64,000 bases of DNA, taken from Ruixingdingia sedimenti. Lineage in GTDB: Bacteria > Pseudomonadota > Alphaproteobacteria > Rhodobacterales > Rhodobacteraceae. The stretch lies in assembly GCF_031432425.1 (NCBI RefSeq), contig NZ_JAVKPH010000016.1, forward strand, positions 1 to 64,000. The letters are read 5' to 3'. Each line of letters opens with the position of its first letter. Positions within the stretch are counted from its first letter, which is position 1. The position numbers were made by a program, and so were the translations under genes. Shown here one piece after another: positions 5,711 through 13,728 of this stretch. The notes under the pieces are model-generated. The model did no database searches, was not told the DNA's origin, and was given only the letters and a program-made list of their open reading frames with translations.

Positions 5711-6610
5711 TCACTTCACCGGGCGCTTTTCGTCCAGCGTCCATTCGGCCATCGAACCGTCATACATCGACACGTTCTTCTGCCCGGCGATTTCCGACAG
5801 GCCGAACCAGGCGATGGAGGCCCAGTGGCCGGTGTTGCAGAAGGCGATCGTTTCTTCCTCGCCGGTCAGGCCCGCGGCGTCACGCAGCTTGCCGATGGCG
5901 TCGGCGCTGGCGAAGGTGCCGCTGTAGAACTGGCCCTGGTCGATGTTGACCGAGGTCGGGATCGTGCCGGCCACGCGGGCGACGGCGGGCTTTTCCTCGC
6001 CGTGGAACTGCTTGGGCGGGCGGCCGTCGACCAGCGCGACCTCGTTGTCGATGGCGGCGGCGACCTGTTCGGTGGTGGCCAGCAGTTCCGGCCGGAAGGC
6101 GGGGGTGAAGGTCGCGGCGACCGGCGTCACCGCGTCGGTTTCCACCGCGCCGCCCGCGGCGATCCAGGCGTTCTGCCCGCCGTCGAGGATCGACACCGCG
6201 TCATGGCCGAGCACCTTGAACGTCCAGTAGACGCGGGTCGCGCCGCCGAACTCGCTGGAATCCGAACCCTGCGGCACGATCACCACATGCTTGTCCGACG
6301 ACACGCCGAGCGCGCCGATCCGGGCGGAAATGTTGTCGACGGGCGGCAGCATGCCGGGGATGCCGTCGACCTTGGCGCGCCAGCCGTAACCGGCATAGGG
6401 TGCGCTGATCGCGCCGGGGATATGGCCGGCGGCATAGGGGTTCGCATTCTTGACCGGATCGCGCACGTCGATCACGACAAGGCTTTCATTGCCCAGATGG
6501 CCGGCCAGCCAGGCGGCATCGACCAGCGGGGCCTCGGTCAGGCGTTCGGCCTGGGCTGCGCCGGCGAACAGCACGGCGGCGGCGGTCAGCACGGGGAAGA
6601 GCGGGTTCAT
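5711..6610 (-). CDS. Exported two-domain rhodanese (thiosulfate/3-mercaptopyruvate sulfurtransferase type)
   Basis: The 299-residue product has a Sec signal peptide (MNPLFPVLTAAAVLFAGAAQA) and two rhodanese domains (about 25-155 and 172-295). The second holds the active-site loop CNTGHWA with Cys258, the only cysteine of the protein; the first has VPQGSDS where a cysteine would be and is a structural domain, as usual in tandem rhodaneses. The ATG at 6610 has GGAG upstream and begins the signal peptide; the longer frame to 6961 is not coding. It would transfer sulfane sulfur in the periplasm, with the permease and the Cys-repeat protein encoded downstream. Confidence 0.85.
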   Translation of the reverse strand: MNPLFPVLTAAAVLFAGAAQAERLTEAPLVDAAWLAGHLGNESLVVIDVRDPVKNANPYAAGHIPGAISAPYAGYGWRAKVDGIPGMLPPVDNISARIGALGVSSDKHVVIVPQGSDSSEFGGATRVYWTFKVLGHDAVSILDGGQNAWIAAGGAVETDAVTPVAATFTPAFRPELLATTEQVAAAIDNEVALVDGRPPKQFHGEEKPAVARVAGTIPTSVNIDQGQFYSGTFASADAIGKLRDAAGLTGEEETIAFCNTGHWASIAWFGLSEIAGQKNVSMYDGSMAEWTLDEKRPVK

Positions 6611-6783
6611 CTTCGGCTCCAGACGGAAGGAAGGGGATCTGGCGGGCAAGATGCACCGTTGCGCGCGGGTCGCAAGCCTTGGGCGGGTGGCCGGGAAAAC
6701 AAAAGGATGGCGGTCAGGGCGCGGGGGTGAAACAGGGAATACGTGCCGTATTTCGCTGATGGAATGGTAAATACGTCCTGATG

Positions 6784-6820
6784 TTGGGGGAATATCCCCA
6801 AGGTATGGGAACAGTGTTCC
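6784..6820. promoter_or_regulatory. Two dyads in the divergent promoter region
   Basis: The 340-base gap 6611-6950 separates the leftward sulfur cluster from the rightward polymerase gene and is the only gene-free AT-richer stretch nearby. It holds TTGGGG/CCCCAA (6784-6801, 6-base spacer) and the near-perfect palindrome GGAACAGTGTTCC (6808-6820, single central base). Either could be a transcription-factor operator controlling one or both units. No regulator gene is adjacent. Confidence 0.4.
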
Positions 6821-6950
6821 TTGTAGCCGATTCGCCGCCCGGCCCGCCCGCGCGGCCCCGGGCCACGGAAGGGCTGGCATTCGCCGCAAAACGGCCAATA
6901 ACAGATGGCAGGCCCGGCGGCATGCCCGCCGCGGGCAAAGGGAACGGACG

Positions 6951-8339
6951 GTGCCGAACACGCTTGCCTATCTGATGCTGCTGGTCTGGCCCATCGTCAC
7001 GCTGGCGATGTTCCGGCGCATGGCGGCGGAACGGGCGGTGATCTGGTCCGTTCTCGGGGGGTATCTGCTGCTGCCCCCGGTCGCGGCCTTCAACGCCCCG
7101 GTGATCCCGGCGCTGGACAAGGCGGTGATCCCCAACCTGTCGGCCTGGGCCTGCTGTGTCTTCGTCCTGCGCGCGCGGGTGCCGCTGGTGCCGGCCACGG
7201 GGGCGGGCCGGGTGCTGATGGCGCTGTTCGTGATCAGCCCGCTGGCCACCGCGATGACGAACGGCGACCCGATCCGCTTCGTCCAGGGCGGGCTGCCGGG
7301 GATCGGGCTTTACGACGCGGCGGGGATGATGGTGCGGCAGTTCTTCCTGCTGATCCCGTTCTTTCTGGCGCAACGGTTCGTGAACACCCCGCAGGCGATG
7401 CGCGAACTGGTGCTGGCGCTGGTGGTGGCGGGGCTGCTCTATTCCCTGCCGATGCTGGTCGAGGTGCGGCTTTCGCCGCAGATCAACGTCTGGGTCTATG
7501 GCTTCTTCCAGCACAGTTTCGAACAGATGATGCGCTATGGCGGCTTCCGGCCCATCGTGTTTCTGGAACACGGGCTGTGGGTCGCGTTCTTCGGCTTCAT
7601 GGCGGTGGTGGCGGCCTTCGCCCGCTGGCGGCAGGGCGGGGCAGAGGGGCGGTTCGGCCGGATGGTCGCGGCCTTCTACCTGCTGGCGGTGCTGATCCTG
7701 TGCAAGAGCATGGGCGTGCTGATCATGGCCGCGTTCCTGCTGCCGGTGGTGCTGGTGTTCGGGCCGCGCGCGCAGGTGCGGCTGGCGCTGGTTCTGGTGG
7801 CGATCGCGGTTCTCTATCCGCTGCTGCGGGGGGCGGGGCTGGTGCCGCTCGACTGGGTGATGGAACAGGTCGGCGCGCTCGATGCGGAACGCGCGCATTC
7901 GCTCCGCTTCCGGGTGATGAACGAGGAACTGCTGCTGGATCGCGCCAACGAACGCGCGCTGTTCGGCTGGGGAAGCTGGGGGCGCAACCTGCTGCACGAC
8001 CCCTGGGACGGCAAGCTGGTGACGATCCCGGACGGGCGCTGGATCATCGTCATGGGGGTCTATGGCTGGACGGGCTATATCGTGGAATTCGGCCTTCTGG
8101 GCCTGCCGGTGCTGCTGCTGGCCCGGCGGCGCGACGGGGTGGAGCCGGCGGCGGCCACGGTCGCGCTGCTGCTGGCGGCGAATATGGTCGACATGCTGCC
8201 GAATGCGACGCTGATCCCCTTCACCTGGCTGATGGCGGGGGCGCTGACCGGCTATGCGGTGAACCGTGCGCCCGTGGCTGCGGCAGAGGCCCCCGCCGCC
8301 CCGCCGCGCGCCCCGCCGCGCGCGCGCACGATCCTTTAG
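6951..8339 (+). CDS. O-antigen ligase/polymerase-like polytopic membrane protein
   Basis: The 462-residue product has roughly ten to twelve hydrophobic segments and a large periplasmic-type loop late in the protein (about residues 295-370) with FGWGSWGRN, the layout of Wzy/WaaL and related exopolysaccharide polymerases. The C-terminus is a Pro/Ala/Arg-rich cytoplasmic tail. The GTG start at 6951 follows AAGGGA. The convergent neighbour is galE, which supplies UDP-galactose, so a role in surface-polysaccharide assembly fits. The substrate is unknown. Confidence 0.6.
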   Translation: MPNTLAYLMLLVWPIVTLAMFRRMAAERAVIWSVLGGYLLLPPVAAFNAPVIPALDKAVIPNLSAWACCVFVLRARVPLVPATGAGRVLMALFVISPLATAMTNGDPIRFVQGGLPGIGLYDAAGMMVRQFFLLIPFFLAQRFVNTPQAMRELVLALVVAGLLYSLPMLVEVRLSPQINVWVYGFFQHSFEQMMRYGGFRPIVFLEHGLWVAFFGFMAVVAAFARWRQGGAEGRFGRMVAAFYLLAVLILCKSMGVLIMAAFLLPVVLVFGPRAQVRLALVLVAIAVLYPLLRGAGLVPLDWVMEQVGALDAERAHSLRFRVMNEELLLDRANERALFGWGSWGRNLLHDPWDGKLVTIPDGRWIIVMGVYGWTGYIVEFGLLGLPVLLLARRRDGVEPAAATVALLLAANMVDMLPNATLIPFTWLMAGALTGYAVNRAPVAAAEAPAAPPRAPPRARTIL

Positions 8340-8359
8340 GGGGTATCGACCTTCAACCC

Positions 8360-8588
8360 CGCCGCTCTGTCTGGCGAAGGCGCGTGCCTTCGCCAAACCC
8401 TGCGCATTGAGTTGCCCCGGCCGGGGGCCCCACGCCCCCGGCCAGCGCCCGCCCCGCCCATGGCGGGCGCTTCTCGCCCGCCGGGGCAGGCGCTGGCCTG
8501 ACCGGTGTTCCCGGCATTACCGTTCCAGATGGCACCGCCACGCAAACGGGCGGGGGAAACGCGGTGCGTTTCCTTGTCCCGCCCGGCC
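8360..8588. repeat. 229-bp hairpin-cluster repeat, copy 2 (B element)
   Basis: This is the second copy of the element at 3174-3402, in the same orientation, with the same four perfect dyads. Here it lies between the convergent 3' ends of the polymerase gene and galE, where it could act as a two-way terminator. The gap 8340-8619 holds nothing else. Confidence 0.75.
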
Positions 8589-8619
8589 CAACTGCGGTGT
8601 GAACGCCGACCCGCCCCCG

Positions 8620-9639
8620 CTACCCCCGCGGCGCGTTCGCCCGGCGCGAGATCCAGCCCCAACTGGTGGAACACATGTCGTCGAGATCCCGCGCCGCGCG
8701 AAAACCCAGTTCGGCCTCTGCCAGCCGCGGGTCGCCCCAATAGGCGGCCAGATCGCCATCCCGGCGCGGCGCCACCGCATGCGGCAGATCCCGCCCGCAG
8801 GCGCGGGAATAGGCGGCCAGCATCTCCATCACCGAATAGCCCCGCCCGGTGCCGAGGTTGACCACATGGCCCCGCCCCGTCGCGATCAGCGCGGCGAGCG
8901 ACAGCGCATGGCCGCGCGCCAGATCGACCACATGGATGTAATCCCGCACCCCGGTGCCGTCGGGCGTCGGATAATCGTTGCCGAAGACGTTCAGCGCCGG
9001 CAGTTCGCCCACCGCGACCTTGGCGATATAGGGCATCAGGTTGTTGGGGATGTCCTGCGGATCCTCGCCGATCAGGCCGGTGTCATGCGCCCCCGCCGGG
9101 TTGAAATAGCGCAGCACGCCGAAGGCCCACCGCGCATCCGACCGCGCCACCTGTTCGAGGATCTGTTCCCCCGCCAGTTTCGTCCAGGCATAGGTCGAGG
9201 CATAGCCGCGCGGCGCATCCTCGGCCAGCGGCATCACCTCGGATTCCGCATAGACCGTGGCCGAGGACGAAAACACCAGCCGGAACACCCCGGCATCGCG
9301 CATCGCGCCCAGAAGGTTCAGCAGGCCCGCCACGTTGGTTTCGATATATTCCAGTGGCTTCTGCACCGATTCCCCCACCGCCTTGAGCGCGGCGAAATGC
9401 ACCACCGCGTCGAAGCGGTGCGCGGCAAAGATCCGCGCCAGCGCCGCCTTGTCCAGCACATCGGCGCGTTCCACGGCGACGGGGTGGCCGGTGATCATCT
9501 CCAGCCGCGCGGGCACGTCGTCGCGGGCGTTCGAGAAATTGTCGAGGATCACCACCTCGTGCCCCGCCTCGACCAGCGCCACATAGGTATGCGACCCGAT
9601 ATAGCCCGCGCCGCCCGTCAGCAAAATCCGGCTGCCCAT
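8620..9639 (-). CDS. galE: UDP-glucose 4-epimerase
   Basis: The 339-residue extended short-chain dehydrogenase interconverts UDP-glucose and UDP-galactose. The NAD site GGAGYIGSH is at the N-terminus, the catalytic SSSATVY and YAWTK (Tyr-x3-Lys) are in the middle, and RYFNPAGAH and GTGVRDYIHVVDLA are typical GalE signatures. The ATG at 9639 is preferred over a TTG 27 bases upstream because it starts directly before the Rossmann motif. Cytoplasmic. Probably feeds polysaccharide synthesis with the convergent membrane protein. Confidence 0.93.
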   Translation of the reverse strand: MGSRILLTGGAGYIGSHTYVALVEAGHEVVILDNFSNARDDVPARLEMITGHPVAVERADVLDKAALARIFAAHRFDAVVHFAALKAVGESVQKPLEYIETNVAGLLNLLGAMRDAGVFRLVFSSSATVYAESEVMPLAEDAPRGYASTYAWTKLAGEQILEQVARSDARWAFGVLRYFNPAGAHDTGLIGEDPQDIPNNLMPYIAKVAVGELPALNVFGNDYPTPDGTGVRDYIHVVDLARGHALSLAALIATGRGHVVNLGTGRGYSVMEMLAAYSRACGRDLPHAVAPRRDGDLAAYWGDPRLAEAELGFRAARDLDDMCSTSWGWISRRANAPRG

Positions 9640-9708
9640 CCGCGAAATCCCCTGTTGGCCCGTCAATGCCGCGCTGCATAGCGCAGAATGCCGCGATGCG
9701 ACAGGGGG

Positions 9709-11262
9709 TCAGGGGCCGGGTTCTTCGGCCACCAGCGCCAGCGCCGCGGCGGGCGCGCGCAGGTCGTCGGTCGTCAGCGGATCGGCGGGGCGGGCCAGCC
9801 GGTTGCGCACCACCCAGTGCAGGCGCTTTTCCGCCCGGGTGATGGCGACATAGGCCAGCCGCTTCCACAGCGCCACCCCCGCCTCTGTCCGCCCGGCCTG
9901 TGCTGCGGCGTAAAGGTCGGGGGCAAAGACCTGCACCGTTTCCCACTGGCTGCCCTGTGCCTTGTGGATCGTCACCGCCGCGCCGTGCAGGAACACCGCC
10001 CCCATGCGCGCGGCGGCGGGGATGAAGGGTTCTTCCTCGTCCGGCTTTTCGATCTTGATGATGGCGGCGACGGATACCTGCGGTTCCTCCGCCCCGAACA
10101 CATGCAGCCGCGCGAAACCCTGCCCCCGCCCGGGGCCGAGATAGACCACCTGCGCCCCCTTGATCAGCCCCCGCGCCTCGAGGTCGATGCGCCGCTTGCG
10201 GTGCTTGAGCGGTAGTTCGATCCCGTCGCAGATCAGCGGCTCGCCCGGCAGCAACGCATCTTCCGGCGCGCCATAGGCGGCGCGGAAGGCCTGGATCAGG
10301 CGGATGCGGGTGGCGTTGCGCCAGACCAGCACGGGGCTGCGGGCCATCAGCGCGGCCTCCACCCGCTGCGCCATCACCACCCGGTCGTCGCGGCGGGCGG
10401 CATCCTCGACCATCCGCTCGAAACCGTGGAAATCGAGGCCCGGGTCCGCCAGCGCATGGGCGAGGTCGAGGATGGGGCTGTCGGCCTCCTGCCGGTGGAT
10501 GCGGGCGAGGCTCAGGCGCCGCGTGTCGGGCAGGCGCTCGAACACCATCTCGCCCGAGGCGCCCACGGGCGCCAGCTGCGCAGGATCGCCGAACAGGACC
10601 AGCGTCGGGAAGATCTCTTTCAGGTCCTCGAACTGGCGTTCGTCGAGCATGGAACTTTCGTCGACGAAGCCCACGTCCAGCGGTTCCTCGCGCCGCTTCC
10701 AGCCGCGGATGAAATCCGACCCGCGCAGCCCCGCCGCCGCCAGCGCCCCGGGGATCGAGGCCACGGTGTCGTAGAACGCCTTCGCACGGTCCAGCGCCAT
10801 GTCGGTCAGCCCGTCCATCAGCCCGTCGACCGCCGGGCGGTCGCCCGTGCCGGCCAGCCAGTCGGCGATGCGTTCGTATTCGGGGGCATAGATCGGGGTG
10901 TAGAGGATGCGGTGGATCGTCGTCGCCGGCACGCCGCGGCTGCGCAGCACGCTGGCCGCCTTGTTGGTGGGGGCGAGGATGGCGAGCGTCCGGCGGTCCT
11001 TGCGCTTGCGCCCCTCGTAATCGCCCGAGACCAGATCGACCCCGGCGGCGGTCAGCGCCTTGACCAGTTCCGCCAGCAGCATCGTCTTGCCCGATCCCGC
11101 CTTGCCGGTGATCGCCAGCACCCCGCCGCCCTGTCCTTCCCCGGGCGGGCTGGCGGTGCCGTCGTCGAGGTCGATCCCGGCGTCATAGAGCAAGGCCGCC
11201 ACGCGGTCATGCGCCTCGGCCTGGTCGTCGGAATAGCGGATGGCGGGTGCGGATGCCTGCAT
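9709..11262 (-). CDS. RecD-like ATP-dependent DNA helicase (superfamily 1B)
   Basis: The 517-residue protein carries Walker A GKAGSGKT (about residue 52), Walker B VGFVDESSM, motif III GDPAQLAPV, and a UvrD_C_2-type motif with TIHKAQGSQW and AITRAEKRLHW near the end. It is a stand-alone RecD2/Dda-like helicase rather than part of RecBCD. The ATG at 11262 is chosen because upstream sequence is Arg/Pro-rich shadow. A 58-codon gene lies 46 bases upstream on the same strand. Confidence 0.85.
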   Translation of the reverse strand: MQASAPAIRYSDDQAEAHDRVAALLYDAGIDLDDGTASPPGEGQGGGVLAITGKAGSGKTMLLAELVKALTAAGVDLVSGDYEGRKRKDRRTLAILAPTNKAASVLRSRGVPATTIHRILYTPIYAPEYERIADWLAGTGDRPAVDGLMDGLTDMALDRAKAFYDTVASIPGALAAAGLRGSDFIRGWKRREEPLDVGFVDESSMLDERQFEDLKEIFPTLVLFGDPAQLAPVGASGEMVFERLPDTRRLSLARIHRQEADSPILDLAHALADPGLDFHGFERMVEDAARRDDRVVMAQRVEAALMARSPVLVWRNATRIRLIQAFRAAYGAPEDALLPGEPLICDGIELPLKHRKRRIDLEARGLIKGAQVVYLGPGRGQGFARLHVFGAEEPQVSVAAIIKIEKPDEEEPFIPAAARMGAVFLHGAAVTIHKAQGSQWETVQVFAPDLYAAAQAGRTEAGVALWKRLAYVAITRAEKRLHWVVRNRLARPADPLTTDDLRAPAAALALVAEEPGP

Positions 11263-11308
11263 GGGCGGACCATAGCCGCCCCGCGCGCGCGGCGCCAGCC
11301 GCCGCGGC

Positions 11309-11485
11309 TCAGTTCGGGCCGTGCCGGCCGGTCTTGCCGCCGGCCCCCTCGCCCCGCGCCGCCGCCAGTTCCGCCCGCGCGATGCGCAGCGCCTCGTCCA
11401 CCTTGGCCGCCAGGGCGTCGAGCCCGTTGCGGGCGGCATAGGTCTTCATGTCGTCGAGGACATCGAGGATCCAGTCATGGCGCAT
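11309..11485 (-). CDS. Small 58-residue protein upstream of the RecD-like helicase
   Basis: The frame runs from an ATG at 11485 to TGA at 11309 and encodes MRHDWILDVLDDMKTYA followed by an amphipathic helix (LAAKVDEALRIARAEL) and a Gly/Lys tail. The codon use is normal for the genome. Short proteins with this start occur in related bacteria as I remember them, but no function is known. It may be co-transcribed with the helicase 46 bases downstream. Confidence 0.6.
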   Translation of the reverse strand: MRHDWILDVLDDMKTYAARNGLDALAAKVDEALRIARAELAAARGEGAGGKTGRHGPN

Positions 11486-11610
11486 GGGCGGTCCGGGCGG
11501 CAGGCGGCTGCAACCAGCCTATCCGCCTGCGGTGCGGGGGAAAGGATTTTCTTCCGCTCTTGCGCGGAACCCTGCCCGCGGCGCCCGTGACATCGGTCGG
11601 TGGCGCGCCG

Positions 11611-11719
11611 CGCGGGGATATTTAGGAACAGAAAGTGAAGGTCCCCAGGCAACAGCGCACTCGCATTCACTTTCTGTCCTTAAATATCCCGCGGGGGACC
11701 GGGGGCGCGAAGCCCCCGG
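11611..11719. repeat. GATATTT hairpin repeat, copy A1
   Basis: The left arm (11611-11639, CGCGGGGATATTT then AGGAACAGAAAGTGAA) and the right arm (11666-11693, TTCACTTTCTGTCC then TTAAATATCCCGCG) form a long imperfect inverted repeat. It is followed by a GC hairpin CCGGGGGC/GCCCCCGG (11699-11719). It lies immediately beyond the 3' end of trpS and probably ends that transcript. The gap 11486-11745 holds nothing else. Confidence 0.8.
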
Positions 11720-11745
11720 CGCGCCGCCTGCCGCTCGCGCCGCCC

Positions 11746-12789
11746 TCAACGGCGGCGCGAACGGACCATTCCGGTGATGCGATAGACATCCTCCAGCACC
11801 GGGCGCGCGATCGCATCGGCCCGGTCGGCGCCGTCGCCCAGGATGCGGTCGATCTCGCCCGGGTCCTGCATCAGGCGGTTCATCTCTGCGGTGATGGGGG
11901 CCAGCTTTTCCACCGCCAGTTCCGCCAGCCGCGGCTTGAAGGTGCCGAACTGCGCGCCCGCGAATTCCGCCACCACCGCCTCGGGCGCCACCCCCGCCAG
12001 ACCGGCATAGATGTTCACCAGATTGCGCGCCTCGGGCCGGTCCTTGAGGCCGTCGAGCGTGTCGGGCAGGGGCTCGGGGTCGGTCTTGGCCTTGCGGATC
12101 TTCTGCGCGATGGCATCGGCATCGTCGGTCAGGTTGATGCGGCTCTGGTCCGAGGGGTCGGATTTCGACATCTTCTTGGTGCCGTCGCGCAGCGACATCA
12201 CCCGCGTCGCCGCGCCTTCGATCAGCGGCTCGGTCACGGGAAAGAAGTTCACGCCGTAGTCGTGGTTGAACTTGATGGCGATGTCGCGGGTCAGTTCCAG
12301 ATGCTGCTTCTGGTCCTCGCCCACCGGCACATGGGTCGCCCTGTAGGCCAGAATGTCCGCCGCCATCAGCGACGGATAGGCCAGCAGGCCGAGCGACGAG
12401 TTTTCCGCGTTCTTGCCCGCCTTGTCCTTGAATTGCGTCATCCGGTACATCCAGCCGATGCGCGCGACGCAGTTGAAGATCCAGGCGAGTTCGGCATGCG
12501 CGCTGACCTGGCTCTGGTTGAACAGGATGGACCGTTTCGGGTCGATCCCCGAGGCGAGGAAGGCCGCCGCGATTTCCCGCGTCTGGTGGGTCAGCCTTTC
12601 GGGGTCCTGCCAGACGGTGATCGCATGCAGGTCGACGACGCAATAGACCGTCTCCTGCCCGCGGTCCTGCAGTTCGGCGAACCGCTTGAGCGCGCCGAGA
12701 TAGTTGCCGAGCGTCATGCCGCCCGAGGGTTGGATCCCCGAGAAGATGCGCGGCGTGAAGGTCTGAGGCGTTTGGACCGGCTCGGACAT
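11746..12789 (-). CDS. trpS: Tryptophanyl-tRNA synthetase
   Basis: The 347-residue class I synthetase charges tRNA-Trp in the cytoplasm. The HIGH-equivalent region is GIQPSGGMTLGNYLGA near the N-terminus, followed by VVDLHAIT and the KMSKS loop KKMSKSDPSD at about residue 209. The length matches bacterial TrpS. Downstream is the A1 repeat, and the divergent neighbour is the rhomboid-like gene. Confidence 0.96.
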   Translation of the reverse strand: MSEPVQTPQTFTPRIFSGIQPSGGMTLGNYLGALKRFAELQDRGQETVYCVVDLHAITVWQDPERLTHQTREIAAAFLASGIDPKRSILFNQSQVSAHAELAWIFNCVARIGWMYRMTQFKDKAGKNAENSSLGLLAYPSLMAADILAYRATHVPVGEDQKQHLELTRDIAIKFNHDYGVNFFPVTEPLIEGAATRVMSLRDGTKKMSKSDPSDQSRINLTDDADAIAQKIRKAKTDPEPLPDTLDGLKDRPEARNLVNIYAGLAGVAPEAVVAEFAGAQFGTFKPRLAELAVEKLAPITAEMNRLMQDPGEIDRILGDGADRADAIARPVLEDVYRITGMVRSRRR

Positions 12790-12874
12790 GTGGATCTCCG
12801 TCTGGAAAAAGGTGCCGGATGGGCTTATCGCTGGCGGGATGGGCCGTCAATCACCGGGCCTGAAGAGAGGGACG

Positions 12875-13561
12875 ATGGACCGCGAACCGAATGCCGCCCC
12901 GTTCAATCCGCTGCCGCCCGTGGTCTGGCTGCTGGCGCTGCCGATGATCGCGATGGAAATCGTGCTGAGCCTGGCCGAACGCGGGCTGGTCGGCGGGGCG
13001 GGGGGCGTGGGCTGGCGCATGCAGGCGGTGGAACGGTTCGCGTTCTCGCCCGATATCCTGGTCTGGATGTGGGGGCGGGGCGATTTCCCGGCCGAACATC
13101 TGATGCGGTTCGTGACCTATCCCTTCGTGCATGCGGGCTTTACCCATGCGCTGTTCGTGGTGGTGTTCCTGCTCGCGCTTGGCAAGATGGTGGGCGAGGT
13201 GTTCCGCCCCTGGGCGGTAGGGCTGGTGTTCCTCGGCGCCGCGGTTGCGGGGGCGGCGGCCTATACGGTCCTGGGCGGCATGGGGCAGGTGCTGATCGGC
13301 GGCTATCCGGCGGTCTACGGGCTGATCGGGGCCTTCACCTTTCTTCTGTGGATGCGGCTCGCGGGCGCGGGGGCGGCGCGCTATCGCGCATTCTCGCTGA
13401 TCGGGGTGATCATGGCGATCCAGTTGCTGTTCGGGCTGCTTGGCGGCGGCGGGCGCGACTGGATCGCGGATCTGGCGGGCTTCGCGACCGGCTTTGCGCT
13501 GTCCTTCGTGGTCAGCCCCGGCGGCGTGGCAAGGGTGCGCGCGCGGCTGCGGCAGCGGTAA
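12875..13561 (+). CDS. Rhomboid-fold membrane protein lacking catalytic residues
   Basis: The 228-residue protein has six predicted membrane segments and rhomboid landmarks: YPFVHAGFTHALF (loop and helix 2) and a GxxxG-type helix 6. In active rhomboids the nucleophile lies in GASG and the general base in a helix-6 HxxGF. Here the corresponding positions read GGYPAVYGL and ADLAGFATGF, so neither serine nor histidine is present. This suggests a pseudoprotease that may bind membrane clients. The ATG at 12875 follows GAGAGG. It is divergent from trpS. Confidence 0.7.
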   Translation: MDREPNAAPFNPLPPVVWLLALPMIAMEIVLSLAERGLVGGAGGVGWRMQAVERFAFSPDILVWMWGRGDFPAEHLMRFVTYPFVHAGFTHALFVVVFLLALGKMVGEVFRPWAVGLVFLGAAVAGAAAYTVLGGMGQVLIGGYPAVYGLIGAFTFLLWMRLAGAGAARYRAFSLIGVIMAIQLLFGLLGGGGRDWIADLAGFATGFALSFVVSPGGVARVRARLRQR

Positions 13562-13600
13562 TGCTGCGGCGGTTGCGCGGGTGGTGAGCGCGGGAGCGCG

Positions 13601-13695
13601 CCGCGCGGGGATATTTAGGGACAGAAAGTGAATCCCGCCCGCCCTTTTCATTTTCTGTCTCTAAATATCCCGGGGGTCCGGGGGCTGGCCCCCGG
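13601..13695. repeat. GATATTT hairpin repeat, copy A2
   Basis: CCGCGCGGGGATATTT then AGGGACAGAAAGTGAA (13601-13632) pairs with TTCATTTTCTGTCT then CTAAATATCCCGG (13647-13676), followed by the GC hairpin CCGGGGGC/GCCCCCGG (13678-13695). It fills the gap between the convergent rhomboid-like gene and murJ, the position expected for a bidirectional terminator. Confidence 0.8.
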
Positions 13696-13728
13696 CGCTG
13701 TCCTGAACACCCGCGCAACCGCCGGGGA

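Noticed and set aside
6611..6961. Extension of the rhodanese gene to a start at 6961 (416 residues)
   Set aside because: The extra 117 residues are Arg/Pro-rich, cross the divergent promoter region, and would bury the clear signal peptide that starts at 6610.
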